Source: Pseudoneurospora amorphoporcata
Lineage: Eukaryota > Ascomycota > Sordariomycetes > Sordariales > Sordariaceae
Assembly: GCA_033297205.1 (NCBI GenBank)
Contig: MU859171.1
Location: forward strand, 1 to 64,000
DNA length: 64,000 bases
Direction of reading: 5' to 3'
In this document: piece by piece, positions 24,800 through 36,485 of the stretch
Layout of the letters: each line of letters opens with the position of its first letter
How positions within the stretch are numbered: position 1 is the first letter of the stretch
Made by a program: the position numbers and the translations under genes
The notes under the pieces: model-generated
What the model was told of the DNA's origin: nothing
What the model saw: the letters and a program-made list of their open reading frames with translations, nothing else
The model's database searches: none

Positions 24800-25914
24800 T
24801 CAGTTGGCATCACGTCCCGACCCACGATTGATGATGTTGTTGATACCCATATCACCCACACTAGGCAGACGATTGCCGTGGCCCATGTAGGGACTTGTTC
24901 CCTGGCTCGAGCCGCCGCCGCCGCCGTGGTGGGCGGCATATCCGCCGGTAGTACCTGTGCTTGACACGCTGTTGCTGTAGCCGTGGTGGGGCTGGTAAGA
25001 AGCGTAATTCTGGTAGCTGCTGCTCTGGTGGCCGAAAGCCTGGTGGTGGTGAGACGACGTGCCTCCGCTGCCGGTGCTGCCGCCGGAAGTAGAGTGTGCA
25101 CCGCCACCGTGGATGGAACCAGCGGGCTCGGGGCTGCTGTAGTCATCCAAGTCGTCGTCGTCGTCGTCAATGGGCGTCAGACCGATTCCCGAGATGCCGC
25201 TGTCATCGTCATAGCCTGATGAGGATTGGCCGTTGGCCAGGCGTTCTTTCCGGCTATACGAGCGAGCGTGGGACTGGATGTTCTTGAGACCGTTGGACAT
25301 GCACTGTTGAAAAAGCATGTTAGAGTTTATCCGATACAATAAAGATGTGTGGCGGGAAAGAAACATACCTGGGCCTCGACAACGTGCCACTTCTCGCCGC
25401 ACCGGTCGGCCAAAGGCTTCCAGATCTCCTTGCGCATGCCCATGTATTCCTTGCTGAGACGTTCAAGCTTGAGGCTGTCGAAATCGGTTTGACCCCGGCG
25501 CTCCATCAATCTCTCGTGCCGCTTTCGGCAGGCATTGCCCGTCTTGTTTGGGAAAGCCTCGCGCTGGATCTGGTTCCAGTTCTTGCCCATGGCACGGAGA
25601 GCAAGCAGTGCCCTGTCATCGTCCTGGTTCCACGCACCAGAAGAAGCGCGATGCTGTGCCGGTAGAGGGCCGCCCACGGGTCCTCCCATGGTGGCTGTGG
25701 GCATCTGCATCGAAGAGACTGCGCCCACGGCATAGGCGTCGTATGAAGGCATGGTCATCTGAGGAGCAGCCGCTGTCGTGGAAAGATCTCCGTAGTAGGA
25801 GACCTGACGAGGTTGCTGATAGTATGACATGGTTGAAGCGGACTGGCCAAGAGAAACTGGGAGATGTTGATATTGGTGGTGGTGATGGGCCGATGTTCGG
25901 GACAAATCAGGCAT
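24800..25914 (-). CDS. Myb/SANT DNA-binding protein
   Basis: Two exons, 25914-25369 and 25303-24800, joined by a GTATGT...CAACAG intron, encode 349 residues. A single Myb/SANT repeat spans about 93-140, with W95 and W113 and the helix KTGNACRKRHERL suited to DNA contact. A second short helical segment follows (LSKEYMGMRKEIWKPLADRCGEKWHVVEAQ), across the splice site. The N-terminus is His/Gln/Ser-rich. The C-terminal half is Gly/Ser/His-rich with an Asp run, typical of a disordered regulatory region. It is probably a nuclear transcription regulator, but I cannot name targets. It diverges from the sugar transporter gene across nearly 4 kb of gene-free DNA, consistent with a heavily regulated developmental or nutritional gene. 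Confidence 0.85.
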
Positions 25915-28900
25915 GATGTATCAAGATTTGTCGGCTGGTAATAATTCTCTTCTTCCCTAATACCGGGAAGTGGATAAGAGATGAAGAGATGAAAATGAAG
26001 CGACGGACAAAATAGAGAGGGAACCGAAACGTCGAGTGTCGGTTGAATTAGGTAATTACCTATTAGACGGGGAAGAGATGGTATTCGATAGGTAACAGGT
26101 AGAGAGACTTGATGTATAAATTGGAAGACGGCTCGTATCAAACGATGCTGATCAAGGAGACAGGTGGTGATAAGGAAACCGAGAACCTGAAAAGGAAAAT
26201 GAGACCTAGGAAATAAGAAGAGAGGAGAAATGCCGATGGTGGTGAACTTGTTGCTCCAGGTCAGATAGGCCTAGGAGAGGAGCAAAGGGCCGACTTATAA
26301 CTGAGATGACCTCCACCTCCACGTCAACACAAGAAGTGCATCCACCGGTCTAGTGTAGAGACTAGTCGGCCATGGAGGGTCATGGCTACGGGTAGAGATG
26401 TAACTCTAGAGATCTGAAACAAGGGTAGAGGAAGAGATGGAGGGCAGACTTCTGATGTTGAAACCGACAGAGTGTATCCAAACGAACGAATCTCGCCGGC
26501 AGCGGCTCTTGCTAATGGCTGGATCGTTTCGGGCATGGCGTTCTATCTGGAGTTGGGCGGCTACGAGAGTAGGCCCTTTTGGAGTGGAGACTTGTCATCG
26601 TCGTCAAAAGGAGATTGCTGGTTGGACGGCGGCTAATGCCCTATGGGGGAGCTTGGGCTGAACAGGGGTGTGTTTACATGGGGAGGTGTACATTTTGTTG
26701 TTTGAGAACTGGACATTCCCCAGATGCCAAGAGTCGAAAAGGTGGTAAACAACGCTGGGCGTAACGGTTAGATGGCTTGACCAACGGCAACACAGCAACT
26801 TTGTACGCACTATGCCGCAAATCGAGACAGTTTGCGGATCGCAGGACTAGACGCAGGACTAGACGCAGGTACCGTTACGCCATCAGAAACGGTATACCAG
26901 GAGGCAGATGACCCAATGGGGAAGACTGGGGAGATCGTTTGGCGGAAGCGGAAAGAGACGAACGCACGCTTGTGGAGCGTCAAAAATAGCCGAAGAAGCG
27001 GAAGGGATGCTGTCCGTGGTCGAGTAACAAGGGTTAACCGCCAGCCTTGTGCAATTCCCGAGCCCTGAAGATACATGGCGAGATATCCGCAGTCCGTATT
27101 CTGGAAAATAAGAAAGACTGTGAATATAGCACCGATCTCACAAAGTCATTGGGTGTACGTCTTTTGGGAAAGCAGAGACCAAGCCCTACGGGGCATGATG
27201 GCTTGAAAAGCTCATGAACCCGCAGGGGTGGAATGGCCTCGCGATGCGACCAACAGTCCAAGGGACGTATTACCAAAGACCCGGCACAATGGAACTGGCT
27301 GAAAGTGAGTTTAGGTAGACGCTCAATGGTAGGGTAGCATGAACCGACTGTTCGAAGCTTGAAGCTGTCGAATTTCCGCTTGAGCGTCAATGATTGTTGT
27401 AGTACCGAGACTCGGAAGGGATCAGCGTGGGATTTCGGCCGCCAACAAGGGGCAACAGATGCAGCAAGCATCAGGATAGCGGGATACCGTGTGGGCAGGA
27501 GTATGTAGCATCGCCTTGACTTTGCCGCGATGTGTTTGCATGTTGAACCGAATGGAACTCAAACCCGCCCCCAGCTGGAAGTCGGAAAATGCCGTGTCTT
27601 GACTGTCACTCATGATGGAGGTGCGTGGTAGAGATGTTGAGAGAGCATATTGAAAGACTTGGCTCTTCAAGAGAAGGAGAAGAAGAAGAAGGATGAAACA
27701 GCGAGATTACCTAGGTGTCGCTGGATTGGCTCAGTTTCTCAATGACGGGTGACACTTGCCTGGTTTGGCTTGGGAACCGGAAATGAACAACATTTGAATC
27801 GCCCGCTGAAAACCGAACAGAGAGGCGCGCGTCAAAAAAGGGAAGAGCGACAGTGACTGCACATTGCACTTTCGACAGCGTTGCAGCGTCACAGTCGCAG
27901 TGATTGATCTGAACAGAGAAGGGAGGAAAGAGCCAAGCTCGAGCTAAGGTGGGGGCTGATCTTCATCTACCCGAGGGTGGCACGTGCACTCTTTGCCGGA
28001 CCGGTCTTGATCGGTTCTGTTTCACAATGCTAAGAGCTTGCTGGTTCTCTGACCTAACAAGCGACAAAAGACCAAGATCGTACTAACAGTTAATATCTAA
28101 ATGCATCTACAGTTAACGCCCATGAAGGCCACGGTGCTTTCCCAAATTCACACGCATCTTCATGTTCTTCCACTTCGTTCATGCCATGGCCGGAACTCTT
28201 CCACTTCGTTTCGCTATGGCCACCGTCACCGACCGACATGTCCAAATCACCATCAACGGCTAACAATCGCTACGTCTACGATTCTGTGGATTCTGCGGCA
28301 ACATGTCTCTATTGAAGCGCTATTCCCCCCCGTCCCTTTTTTGTCTGAATACCCTCAAGACAAACGCCGGCAATTTTGTTGTTCACCCGGTTTCGAGCCT
28401 TGATTTTCCGCCGTACCCGTTTCATGATTGTCGCTGAAGATGATTTAGGCATGCGGTATCAAAGCGCCAGTTGGTCCCCAAGGTGCTCTTGTTGGCTTCC
28501 TTCGCCGCTTAACTGCCGTGATCAAAGCCATTCGGTGAACTCTACTGCGGTCCAGCTGCCCAGGAGATACCTGACGATGACGTCCGAACCTGTTCGATTC
28601 CACAACATTTCCCTGAGACAACCTGATAGCAAGTGCTGTCACGGGTCCTAGACCAACGTTTACGAGACCTACCTGCGCTAGCTGGGAGTGTGGGAGTTGT
28701 GCGGCAAGTGTCAACGGGCGGAAGCCAAGGACGCCATGAAGCGTCTTCGTAGCCATCGGACCGAAGCCAGCCTTTTCAACCGTTACGCTAACGCTCCCCG
28801 CAAACATCGTTCGACACCATCACGACGGGCCCCATGTGAATGAGACAAAAGATTCGATACAAAATGGCCCGAGAATCTTAGTCTCACGTTTCTGGACCAC

Positions 28901-29892
28901 GACCAATGGGCATTTTACATAATCCGGGTCCAATGGACCAATGAGCCTTGCTTGGGATATATCAACCTGCTGCTAGCAATTCAGGCTAATTTGAAAAGCT
29001 TGTCTGTTCGCCAGCTTCCTCAACCGGCGCCCTACTGCCCCCCTTCAACCCCCCTTGACACGCCGTACTTGAAGTAGATCTGCACCATGGGCCTTTTTGG
29101 CATTCACTGACATGCCCGCCTCGGCATTATCACCAACTGCATTCTCTCTACTCCTACAACTTCAGACTGTCTGTTCTTGACGACTCAGATCGTTACAACA
29201 TAACCGTCATTTGCTGGTTCGCATGTTATGACGGCTGTTATGGTTCGAATGCGAGCTCCACGTTCCACGACCCAAGCAATGTGAACGGTTGAGGTTCATA
29301 TAAACTCAACTCGGTGCTACCAATGTACGGCACGGAAATGCATGCAGAAGCATCCATGTCGATGGCATTATTACCCGGTCTCCGGTCTACCCCTCATCCT
29401 CCCCCGGAGTGGTGTTGACAGTGTGAACAGTCCCTCGGCATGGAAAAGACCGACCACTACCGGGGGCTGCTTTCCATGTGTGTGGTGCGGTTCAATATGA
29501 TGCGCACCGGTAATATCACACGCTTGCGCTTGAGTTACAATACTGTGATGGATTCTCTTCCGGTTCTAGACTGGCGCGTTGATGCAGGTCTTGTGACGCC
29601 CTCAGGGTCTCTACCGAAGATGGGGCTGACAAGCCAAGTTTAGTGTTCCATCTGGACGCTGTCCGTCGACAATAAATACTCTCCAGTCGTCCCTCTCCGA
29701 ACTTGTGGTTCACATATTGTTACCAGCCTTACTTACCATCCGTATCATTCGTCATCGTCGTTGTTGCGCTCTTGTCCTCGCCAACAGGCTTATTTTATTC
29801 ACTCACCCAGTCAAGTTGACCGAGCAAGACCTTTACTCCACCAACCGATATCCAGCTATAAGAGACAAGAAGACGTCAACCTTTCAGTCAAG
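25915..29892. other. 4-kb gene-free region between divergent Myb and transporter genes
   Basis: None of the open frames shows a protein signature, codon bias is not sustained, and no RNA gene is seen. TpA enrichment typical of RIP is not obvious. A long 5' UTR with small upstream reading frames for the Myb gene, or a non-coding transcript, remains possible. Confidence 0.5.
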
Positions 29893-31932
29893 ATGGGCGG
29901 CGGAGGCGGCTCCGGCGCAGCCGGCTTTTATGATGCCGCTCTACAGAGGCGTGAGGCCATGATGGGCAAGAGTGGCCCTGGAGCGCTTGTCAAGAATTTC
30001 CGAGTCTTCTCTATCGCCTGCTTCGCATGTATCGGTGGCGTTCTCTATGGGTACAACCAAGGAATGTTCTCAGGTGTGCTCGCCATGCCAGCCTTCCAGA
30101 AACGCAAGTTGCTATCCTTCAACCATCCGACTCCTGAGAATGTCGCTAATCACCGATGAACGTAAAACAGATATGGGCGAATACGACCCGATTGACCCTA
30201 ACGCGAGTCAGACAAAGAAGGGTTGGCTTACGGCAATTCTTGAGCTTGGTGCCTGGCTAGGCACGCTTTTGTCCGGGTTCATGGCAGAGGTTCTTTCGAG
30301 AAAGTACGGTGTGCTAGTGGCGTGCTTGGTTTTCATGCTGGGTGTGATCATCCAAGCTACGTCTATGTCCGGAGGGCATGAGACCATCCTCGCCGGGCGG
30401 TTCATCACGTAAGTTGCACCTGCTTGTTTCTCGAAGCATTTGTCAATCTCCACTAACTCGACATTACTCAACAGGGGTATGGGTGTCGGATCCTTAGCCA
30501 TGATCATTCCCATCTACAACTCGGAAGTTGCACCACCTGAGGTCCGTGGAGCCCTTGTTGCTCTCCAACAGCTGGCTATTTGCTTCGGTATCATGGTCAG
30601 CTTCTGGATCGACTAGTGAGTTTCTTTCACACTCGACTTTTATCGGTACTTGGGATCGCTGACACTTCATGTCACACAGCGGAACCAACTACATCGGCGG
30701 TACCAAGCTCGAGACCCAATCGGACGCCGCCTGGCTTGTACCTATTTGCCTACAACTTGCCCCGGCCCTCATTCTGTTTTTCGGCATGATGTTTATGCCC
30801 TTCTCCCCACGCTGGCTAATCCACCATGGTCGCGAGGCAGAAGCTCGCAAGGTACTCTCCAACCTCCGCGGCCTGTCCCAAGACCACGAACTGGTTGAGC
30901 TCGAGTTCCTCGAGATCAAGGCCCAATCTCTATTCGAGAAGCGCAGCATCGCCGAGCTATTTCCAGAGTTGCGTGAGCAGACAGCATGGAACGTCTTCAA
31001 GCTTCAGTTCGTTGCCATCAAGAAGCTGTTTCAGACTAAAGCAATGTTCCGACGTGTCATCGTGGCGACCGTCACCATGTTCTTCCAGCAGTGGTCCGGC
31101 ATCAATGCGGTTCTCTACTACGCCCCGCAAATCTTCAAGCAGCTCGGACTCGGCGATAACACAACCTCACTCCTGGCTACAGGCGTAGTAGGAATTGTCA
31201 TGTTCATCGCTACGGTTCCTGCAGTGCTGTGGATCGACCGTGTTGGTCGAAAGCCCGTGCTTACTATCGGTGCACTCGGGATGGCTACCTGCCATATCAT
31301 CATCGCTGTCATCGTTGCCAAGAACATCGACCAATGGGAAACTCATAAGGCCGCTGGCTGGGCTGCCGTAGCCATGGTTTGGCTGTTTGTCATTCATTTC
31401 GGATACTCATGGGGTCCTTGTGCCTGGATTATCGTTGCCGAGATCTGGCCGTTGAGCACCAGGCCGTATGGTGTCGCACTTGGAGCTTCGAGCAACTGGA
31501 TGAACAACTTTATCGTTGGTCAGGTCACGCCGGATATGCTAAGCGCGATCCCGTACGGAACGTATATCATCTTCGGGGTGTTGACGTATCTGGGTGCCGC
31601 CTTCATTTGGTTCATTGTGCCAGAAACTAAGAGGTTGACCTTGGAGGAGATGGTGAGTGCCCTTCCCACGAGATTTCCGGCTATGCTGGTCCTCCCATCA
31701 CACCCAACTGGTTGAATGACATCGACTGACCTAATGACCACAGGACATTATCTTTGGATCCGAAGGCACAGCACAAGCCGACAATGAGCGAATGGAGGAG
31801 ATCAATGCTGAAATTGGCCTCACCAGTTTCTTGCGAGGCGATATCGGTACCAACCACGGTGCTGCTACTGGAAGTGATACTGGTTATGGAGCGGAGAAGG
31901 AGAAGAGCGAGCAGTATGCTCACCATGTCTAA
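29893..31932 (+). CDS. MFS sugar transporter
   Basis: Five exons, 29893-30103, 30171-30408, 30475-30615, 30680-31652 and 31744-31932, give 583 residues. The first intron starts with GCAAGT (GC donor) and rebuilds the family sequence AFQK-HMGEYD. Sugar-porter signatures include GVLYGYNQGMFSGVL in helix 1, GMGVGSLAMIIPIYNSEVAPPEVRG, DRVGRKP, and PETKRLTLEEM at the end of helix 12. Twelve membrane segments can be followed. It lies in the plasma membrane and probably imports a hexose, pentose or quinate-like substrate by proton symport; the exact substrate cannot be read from sequence. The C-terminal tail is hydrophilic. Its location within 13 kb of GH115 hints at hemicellulose-derived sugars, which is inference only. 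Confidence 0.93.
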
Positions 31933-32425
31933 GCTGCCGACGATCATTGAGACAATATCTCATACTCTTATTCCGCCTTTCATGAGGTGCACCGCATCAG
32001 GTTTGAAAATGGTCCGGCTTTATCCCCTTTGAAAGTCTACAGCAAATAGAGTTATACGAAGACTGTCAAGTTACAGAAGCTTCTGAAGCCCAAGATATGA
32101 GATATGTTCTCGTACCGAACAATGATATCCGCTTCTCTCCTCTTTCTGATGGTGATTCGTATTCCGAAATTCGGGCACATCAACAGCACGGAAGTGCATC
32201 CGGGTGCTGCAGGTCGTTTATGCCCGCACAGAGTGCACGGGCTTCTCGCTTTCGGTTCATCTGACGATATCTTGACGTTCACGGACTCGTTCACAAGCCG
32301 GGAAGCCACAAAATGAGCGTTCAAGTGACGTTATGCCAATTCAATAACTCCCATCAGCTTTCCTCTGCCCTAATCTTTTCACCCCTAATTGTGTCAGCCA
32401 AGATTCTCGGAGCTCACCTCAGATC
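31933..32425. other. intergenic region upstream of P450nor
   Basis: Transporter 3' flank and P450nor promoter. No gene is seen. Confidence 0.5.
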
Positions 32426-34109
32426 ATGTCCTTCGTCCTCGCTCGTACCCAACATGCCTCGAAGACACTACTCATTTCACGGATTCCCATCCGACTCCCC
32501 TCTCACCTAACAGCTCTAGCACCATCATTCTCAACAGCCACCACCACAAAAATGGGCGCCCTCACCGAAAACCTCGAGTTCCCGTTCCGCCGCGCCTCCG
32601 GCCTCGACCCTCCCCCGGAGTTCGCCCGTCTGCGCAAGCTCGACCCGGTCTCCCAGGTCCGCCTCTTCGACGGCAGTCTCGCCTGGATGGTGACCAAGTA
32701 CCACGACGTCTGCCAGGTAGCCACGGACGAGCGGCTGTCCAAGGAGCGCACGAGACCCGGCTTCCCCGAGCTCAGCGCGGGCGGAAAAGAGGCGGCCAAG
32801 AACCGGGCGACGTTCGTGGACATGGACCCCCCCAAGCACATGCAGTATCGCGGCATGGTGCAGCCGATTTTCAATATTGAACATGTTCAGGAGCTGGAGC
32901 CGTATATCCAGAAGACGGTGGAGGATCTGTTGGAGAAGATGAAGAGTAAGGGGTGTGAGGACGGGCCGGTGGATTTGGTGCAACATTTTGCGCTGCCGGT
33001 GCCGAGTTATGTGAGTTTTTGGTTGGTTGGATGTTGTTGACTTGGGCAATGAAATGCTGATGAGGTTGGGCAGATCATCTACACCATTCTTGGCGTCCCG
33101 TTTGAGGACCTTGAGTTCCTGACTCAGCAGAACTCTATTCGTACAAACGGGAGTGCGACGGCAAGAGAGGCGTCTGCTGCTAATCAGTACGTTCAACCAA
33201 AGACATCTGGCGTTAGCGACGTATGTAACTGATATCACGCCAGGGAGCTCATCAACTACCTCCACCGCCTAGCCGAAGAGCGTCTGAAGGAGCCCAAGGA
33301 TGACTTGATCAGCAAGCTCATGACCGAGCAAGTCAAGACCGGCACGCTCAACATGGCCGATGCCGTGCAGATGGCCTTCCTCTTGTTGGTGGCTGGCAAC
33401 GCCACCATGGTGAACATGATTGCCTTGGTTGGTTTTTTTTGGTCCCATACCCACCATACATACTCTCCATTCCAAATGCACCCGAAAAATAAATGAAAAA
33501 AATAAAAATACCCGACTAACTAACCCTCCCGCCTTCTATCCAGGGCATCGTGACCCTCTTCCAAAACCCCTCCCAACTCGAAGAACTCAAGGGCGACCCT
33601 TCCGCCTCCGTCGTATCCGGCTTCGTCGAAGAGCTGTCCCGGTTCCACACAGCCTCGGCCATGGCCATCCGCCGCGTCGCCAAGGAAGACGTCGAGATCG
33701 GCGGCAAGACTATCAAGAAGGGCGAGGGCGTCATCGCCTCCAACCTGTCGGCCAACCGCGACGAGGAGGTTTTCAAGGATGCCGACAAGTTCGACATGCA
33801 TCGCGAGTGGCCGGAGAAGGAGCTGGGGCTTGGGTGGGGAGAACATAGGTGTATTGCGGAGTTTTTGGCGAAGGCGGAGATGAGGGCTGTTTTTGGTGAG
33901 TTTTTCTTGCATGTTTGAGTGCTGGCTCATGTGAAGTCCGGGGGTGTTTTGCATGATGTGAGAAAAGTGACTGCTGACTGATTGACTGAATTGCAGGAAC
34001 TATCTTCAAGAAGTTGCCGGATCTGAAGATTGCGGTGCCCATGGATAAGATCGAATACACGCCACTCGACCGCGATGTTGGAATTGTCAAGCTGCCTGTT
34101 ACCTGGTAA
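32426..34109 (+). CDS. P450 nitric oxide reductase (P450nor, CYP55 family)
   Basis: Five exons, 32426-33010, 33074-33186, 33244-33427, 33544-33895 and 33997-34109, give 448 residues. CYP55 hallmarks run throughout: FPFRRASGLDPPPEFARLR, LFDGSLAWMVTKYHDVC, ATFVDMDPPKHM, FALPVPSYIIYTILGVPF, LLLVAGNATMVNMIALG in helix I, and the haem ligand Cys397 in GWGEHRCIAE. The family reduces 2 NO to N2O using NAD(P)H directly, without a reductase partner, in fungal denitrification or NO detoxification. The first 42 residues are Arg/Ser/Thr-rich with no acidic residues, a likely mitochondrial presequence; a second in-frame ATG (32552) begins the usual cytosolic form. The residue expected to be Phe in the FxxGxxxC haem loop is Leu390. 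Intron 3 has an unusual GTTGGT donor. Confidence 0.95.
32552..32554 (+). promoter_or_regulatory. internal start codon giving presequence-less P450nor
   Basis: ATG at codon 43, preceded by ACAAAA (A at -3), starts MGALTENLEFPF exactly where the mature CYP55 domain begins. The first ATG at 32426 also has A at -3, so leaky scanning or two transcription starts could yield mitochondrial and cytosolic forms, as described for Fusarium P450nor. Confidence 0.6.
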
Positions 34110-34554
34110 GTGGGTTAGAGAGAGTTGATGATCAACACGGAGTAGTCTGGGAATAATGTAATAGCAGAGTATGGTGCCTGTATACGAAATGGAAGTTAAA
34201 ACCTGTGCCCTCCCTTCACAAATGATGATGTGGCTCTGCCTCGGCTCCTTCTTTTTCTATCGAAAACTGGCACTGCATCGATTCAGTGTTCATGTTGTGT
34301 TATCTGACGTGGTCGATACCTTGGCACTCCATCAAGGCAGTTACCCCATGCGGAACGGGCCGAGACTAAGACGGTGATACCCGAGGTGAGTGACTCACTT
34401 CCAACACGACCACCACATTTTGATGATGGGTCAGGAAGATGCAAAAAATAAAACAAAGATATTGAAGCGAATGCCTGATTAAAAGACATACAAGTAAACA
34501 AGCCACCATCTGAAGCCTCTTTTTTCTCTTTCACAACCTAACCAACATAACACC
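34110..34554. other. intergenic region
   Basis: P450nor 3' flank and promoter of the SDR at 34555. Nothing else is noted. Confidence 0.5.
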
Positions 34555-35868
34555 ATGGCCTCGTCACCGTCCCCTCCCTGCCCCCAAACCGTCCTCGTCA
34601 CAGGATCCTCCGGCCACCTCGGCCGGGCCCTGATGCTCTCCCTTCCTTCGTACGGCTACACCCCAATCGGCATCGACATCAAGCCCAGCTCAACCTGTAC
34701 CTTCGTCGGGTCCTTTGGCGACGCTACCCTGCTTCAAAACCTCTTCTCCCCCAGCTGGCTTCGCGCCCAACCGGAAATTTCTTGTTTCAATCACCCCAAT
34801 GGCATAGAGCCCATCTCGCACATCATCCACTGCGCAACGCTTCACAAGCCGCACATCGAGTCCCACACCAAAGCGCAGTTTGTTCAGACGAACATTGCTG
34901 ATACGCTGACTTTGCTCGAGGCGGCTGCTGCTACCACTACCGGCACTTCCGACCCATTGGAGACAGGAAAAGAGAAGGAAGAAACAACGACCATAAAATC
35001 ATTCACCTACATCTCCACCACCTCCACCTTCGGCCGTTCCCTCTCGCCTCAACAATCAATCCCCGGCGGTGCGCCAAAACCAGCAGCCCACATAACCGAA
35101 CAAACCCCCTGTCTCCCCAAGAACATCTACGGCCTAACCAAATCCAGCGCCGAAGACCTGTGCTATCTCATTTCATCCTCCTCTTCCCCTGCTACCACCA
35201 CCACCACCACCACCGCAACCACAAGCACCACAAACCCGAACTTACCAGTAATAATCCTCAAAACCTCACGCTTCTTCCCCGAAGCCGACGACGACGCAGA
35301 CCGTCGAAACATGCTAGCAGACGACGAAAACCTCAAGCTGTGCGAGCTGGCCTACAGGAGGGTAGACATAGCCGATGTCGTGTCTGCGTGCGTCGCCTCC
35401 ATCAAGGCGCAGACCCGTGCGTCTCCCTCGAGAATCACCTTTGGGAAGTACATCATTAGTGGGCCTTCGCCCTTTTTGGACCTGTCCGCGGAGGACTGGG
35501 TGAGGTTGAACACTACTACTGCCGGTCCTGCCGGTCCCGATGGAGCAGGAGCAGAAGAAGGAGGAGCCTCAGAAGGAGCCTCAGAAGGAGGGGCAGAAAA
35601 GGTGTTCGCCCAAGTAGCGGAACGGCTCTGTCCGGGGATTGGGGCGGTGATGGAGCAGAAGCGGTGGAAGTGGTTGAGCAGGGTGGATAGGGTTTATGAT
35701 TCGCGGTTGGCCATGGACGAGAAGGAACTGGGGTGGAAGCCGGAATGGACGTTTCAGGCGGCGCTGGAGAGGATTAAGAGGGGGGAGCAGTGGAGGAGTG
35801 GGTTGACGGCCGAGGTGGGGAGGTTGGGGTATCACGATCGGGCTTGGGGGGTTTATACTACTAAGTAG
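34555..35868 (+). CDS. extended short-chain dehydrogenase / NAD-dependent epimerase-like protein
   Basis: A single exon encodes 437 residues from an ATG preceded by ATAACACC. The N-terminal Rossmann motif TGSSGHLG (16-23) matches extended SDRs. HIIHCATLHKPHI follows strand 4, STTSTFGRS supplies the catalytic Ser/Thr region and YGLTK (192-196) is the YxxxK active-site pair. The substrate region contains TSRFFPE and the later DIADVVSACVASI, typical of epimerases acting on nucleotide sugars or similar compounds. Ser/Thr-rich insertions (about 138-150 and 205-225) interrupt the fold and are probably surface loops. The exact substrate is unknown. It is probably cytosolic, as no signal or membrane segment is present. 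Confidence 0.85.
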   Translation: MASSPSPPCPQTVLVTGSSGHLGRALMLSLPSYGYTPIGIDIKPSSTCTFVGSFGDATLLQNLFSPSWLRAQPEISCFNHPNGIEPISHIIHCATLHKPHIESHTKAQFVQTNIADTLTLLEAAAATTTGTSDPLETGKEKEETTTIKSFTYISTTSTFGRSLSPQQSIPGGAPKPAAHITEQTPCLPKNIYGLTKSSAEDLCYLISSSSSPATTTTTTTATTSTTNPNLPVIILKTSRFFPEADDDADRRNMLADDENLKLCELAYRRVDIADVVSACVASIKAQTRASPSRITFGKYIISGPSPFLDLSAEDWVRLNTTTAGPAGPDGAGAEEGGASEGASEGGAEKVFAQVAERLCPGIGAVMEQKRWKWLSRVDRVYDSRLAMDEKELGWKPEWTFQAALERIKRGEQWRSGLTAEVGRLGYHDRAWGVYTTK

Positions 35869-36374
35869 TGTGAAAAAGGATGGAAAAGAGTGTTGTTGTT
35901 GTTGTTGAAGGTTCGAGACGGACGGGAGATCAGGAAAGGGGTGATTTGATGATTGATGGGCAAAGATGAAAGGGGAGGGAAAAAGGGGGTGCGGTGGCCC
36001 GTGCATCACACTAGAGAGGTGCCAATCTATGGTAGATGTAAACAATGGAATGATTGAAGCCTGAATGGCACTCGGAAACAAGGAGTAATAAATAGACTGA
36101 CTAGACTAGGTGCCAGCTGTCTGTGTATTACCAAGTAAGTCACCCTGAATGATACGTAACGATGGAAAACCTCGAACTTGCGAAAAGAAAAAGAACCGTA
36201 ACTAAGCTATGAAATTAGCAGCGTCAATCACGAGCAGAACTGAACTGAACTGATAACTAAACCCATTTCTAAGAACCATCCATCAACCAACTGACGCGTA
36301 AGAAAAAAAACCATGATACCATCCCTCCCACCTTCCCACGCTACATAAAAGCAAGGGAAAATGCCACTGCCTAC

Positions 36375-36396
36375 CTCTCTCTCTCTCTCTCTCTCT
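36375..36396. repeat. (CT)11 microsatellite
   Basis: Eleven CT units directly precede the poly(T) run. Confidence 0.9.
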
Positions 36397-36397
36397 C

Positions 36398-36399
<2 letters not shown>

Positions 36400-36457
<58 letters not shown>
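36400..36457. repeat. T41-A17 homopolymer block
   Basis: Forty-one T residues switch directly to seventeen A residues, so the junction can fold into a perfect A:T hairpin. On transcription from either side it gives a U- or A-rich end, and it sits just past the stop codon of the gene at 36486. Confidence 0.9.
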
Positions 36458-36485
36458 GAAAACCCTTATTTAGAGCCCCAACCCA

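Larger units (their letters stand above)
35869..36485. other. convergent intergenic region with homopolymer block
   Basis: Lies between genes that end towards each other (35868 and 36486). Contains a GTT repeat near 35890, a (CT)n tract and the T/A block annotated separately. No gene is seen. Confidence 0.6.

Noticed and set aside
25915..29892. Small open frames in the 4-kb gap as genes
   Set aside because: Composition is not coding-like and no domain or signal could be recognised in any of them.
36361..36460. Simple repeats as a CRISPR-like array
   Set aside because: They are homopolymer and dinucleotide tracts, without spaced repeats; the organism is a eukaryote.
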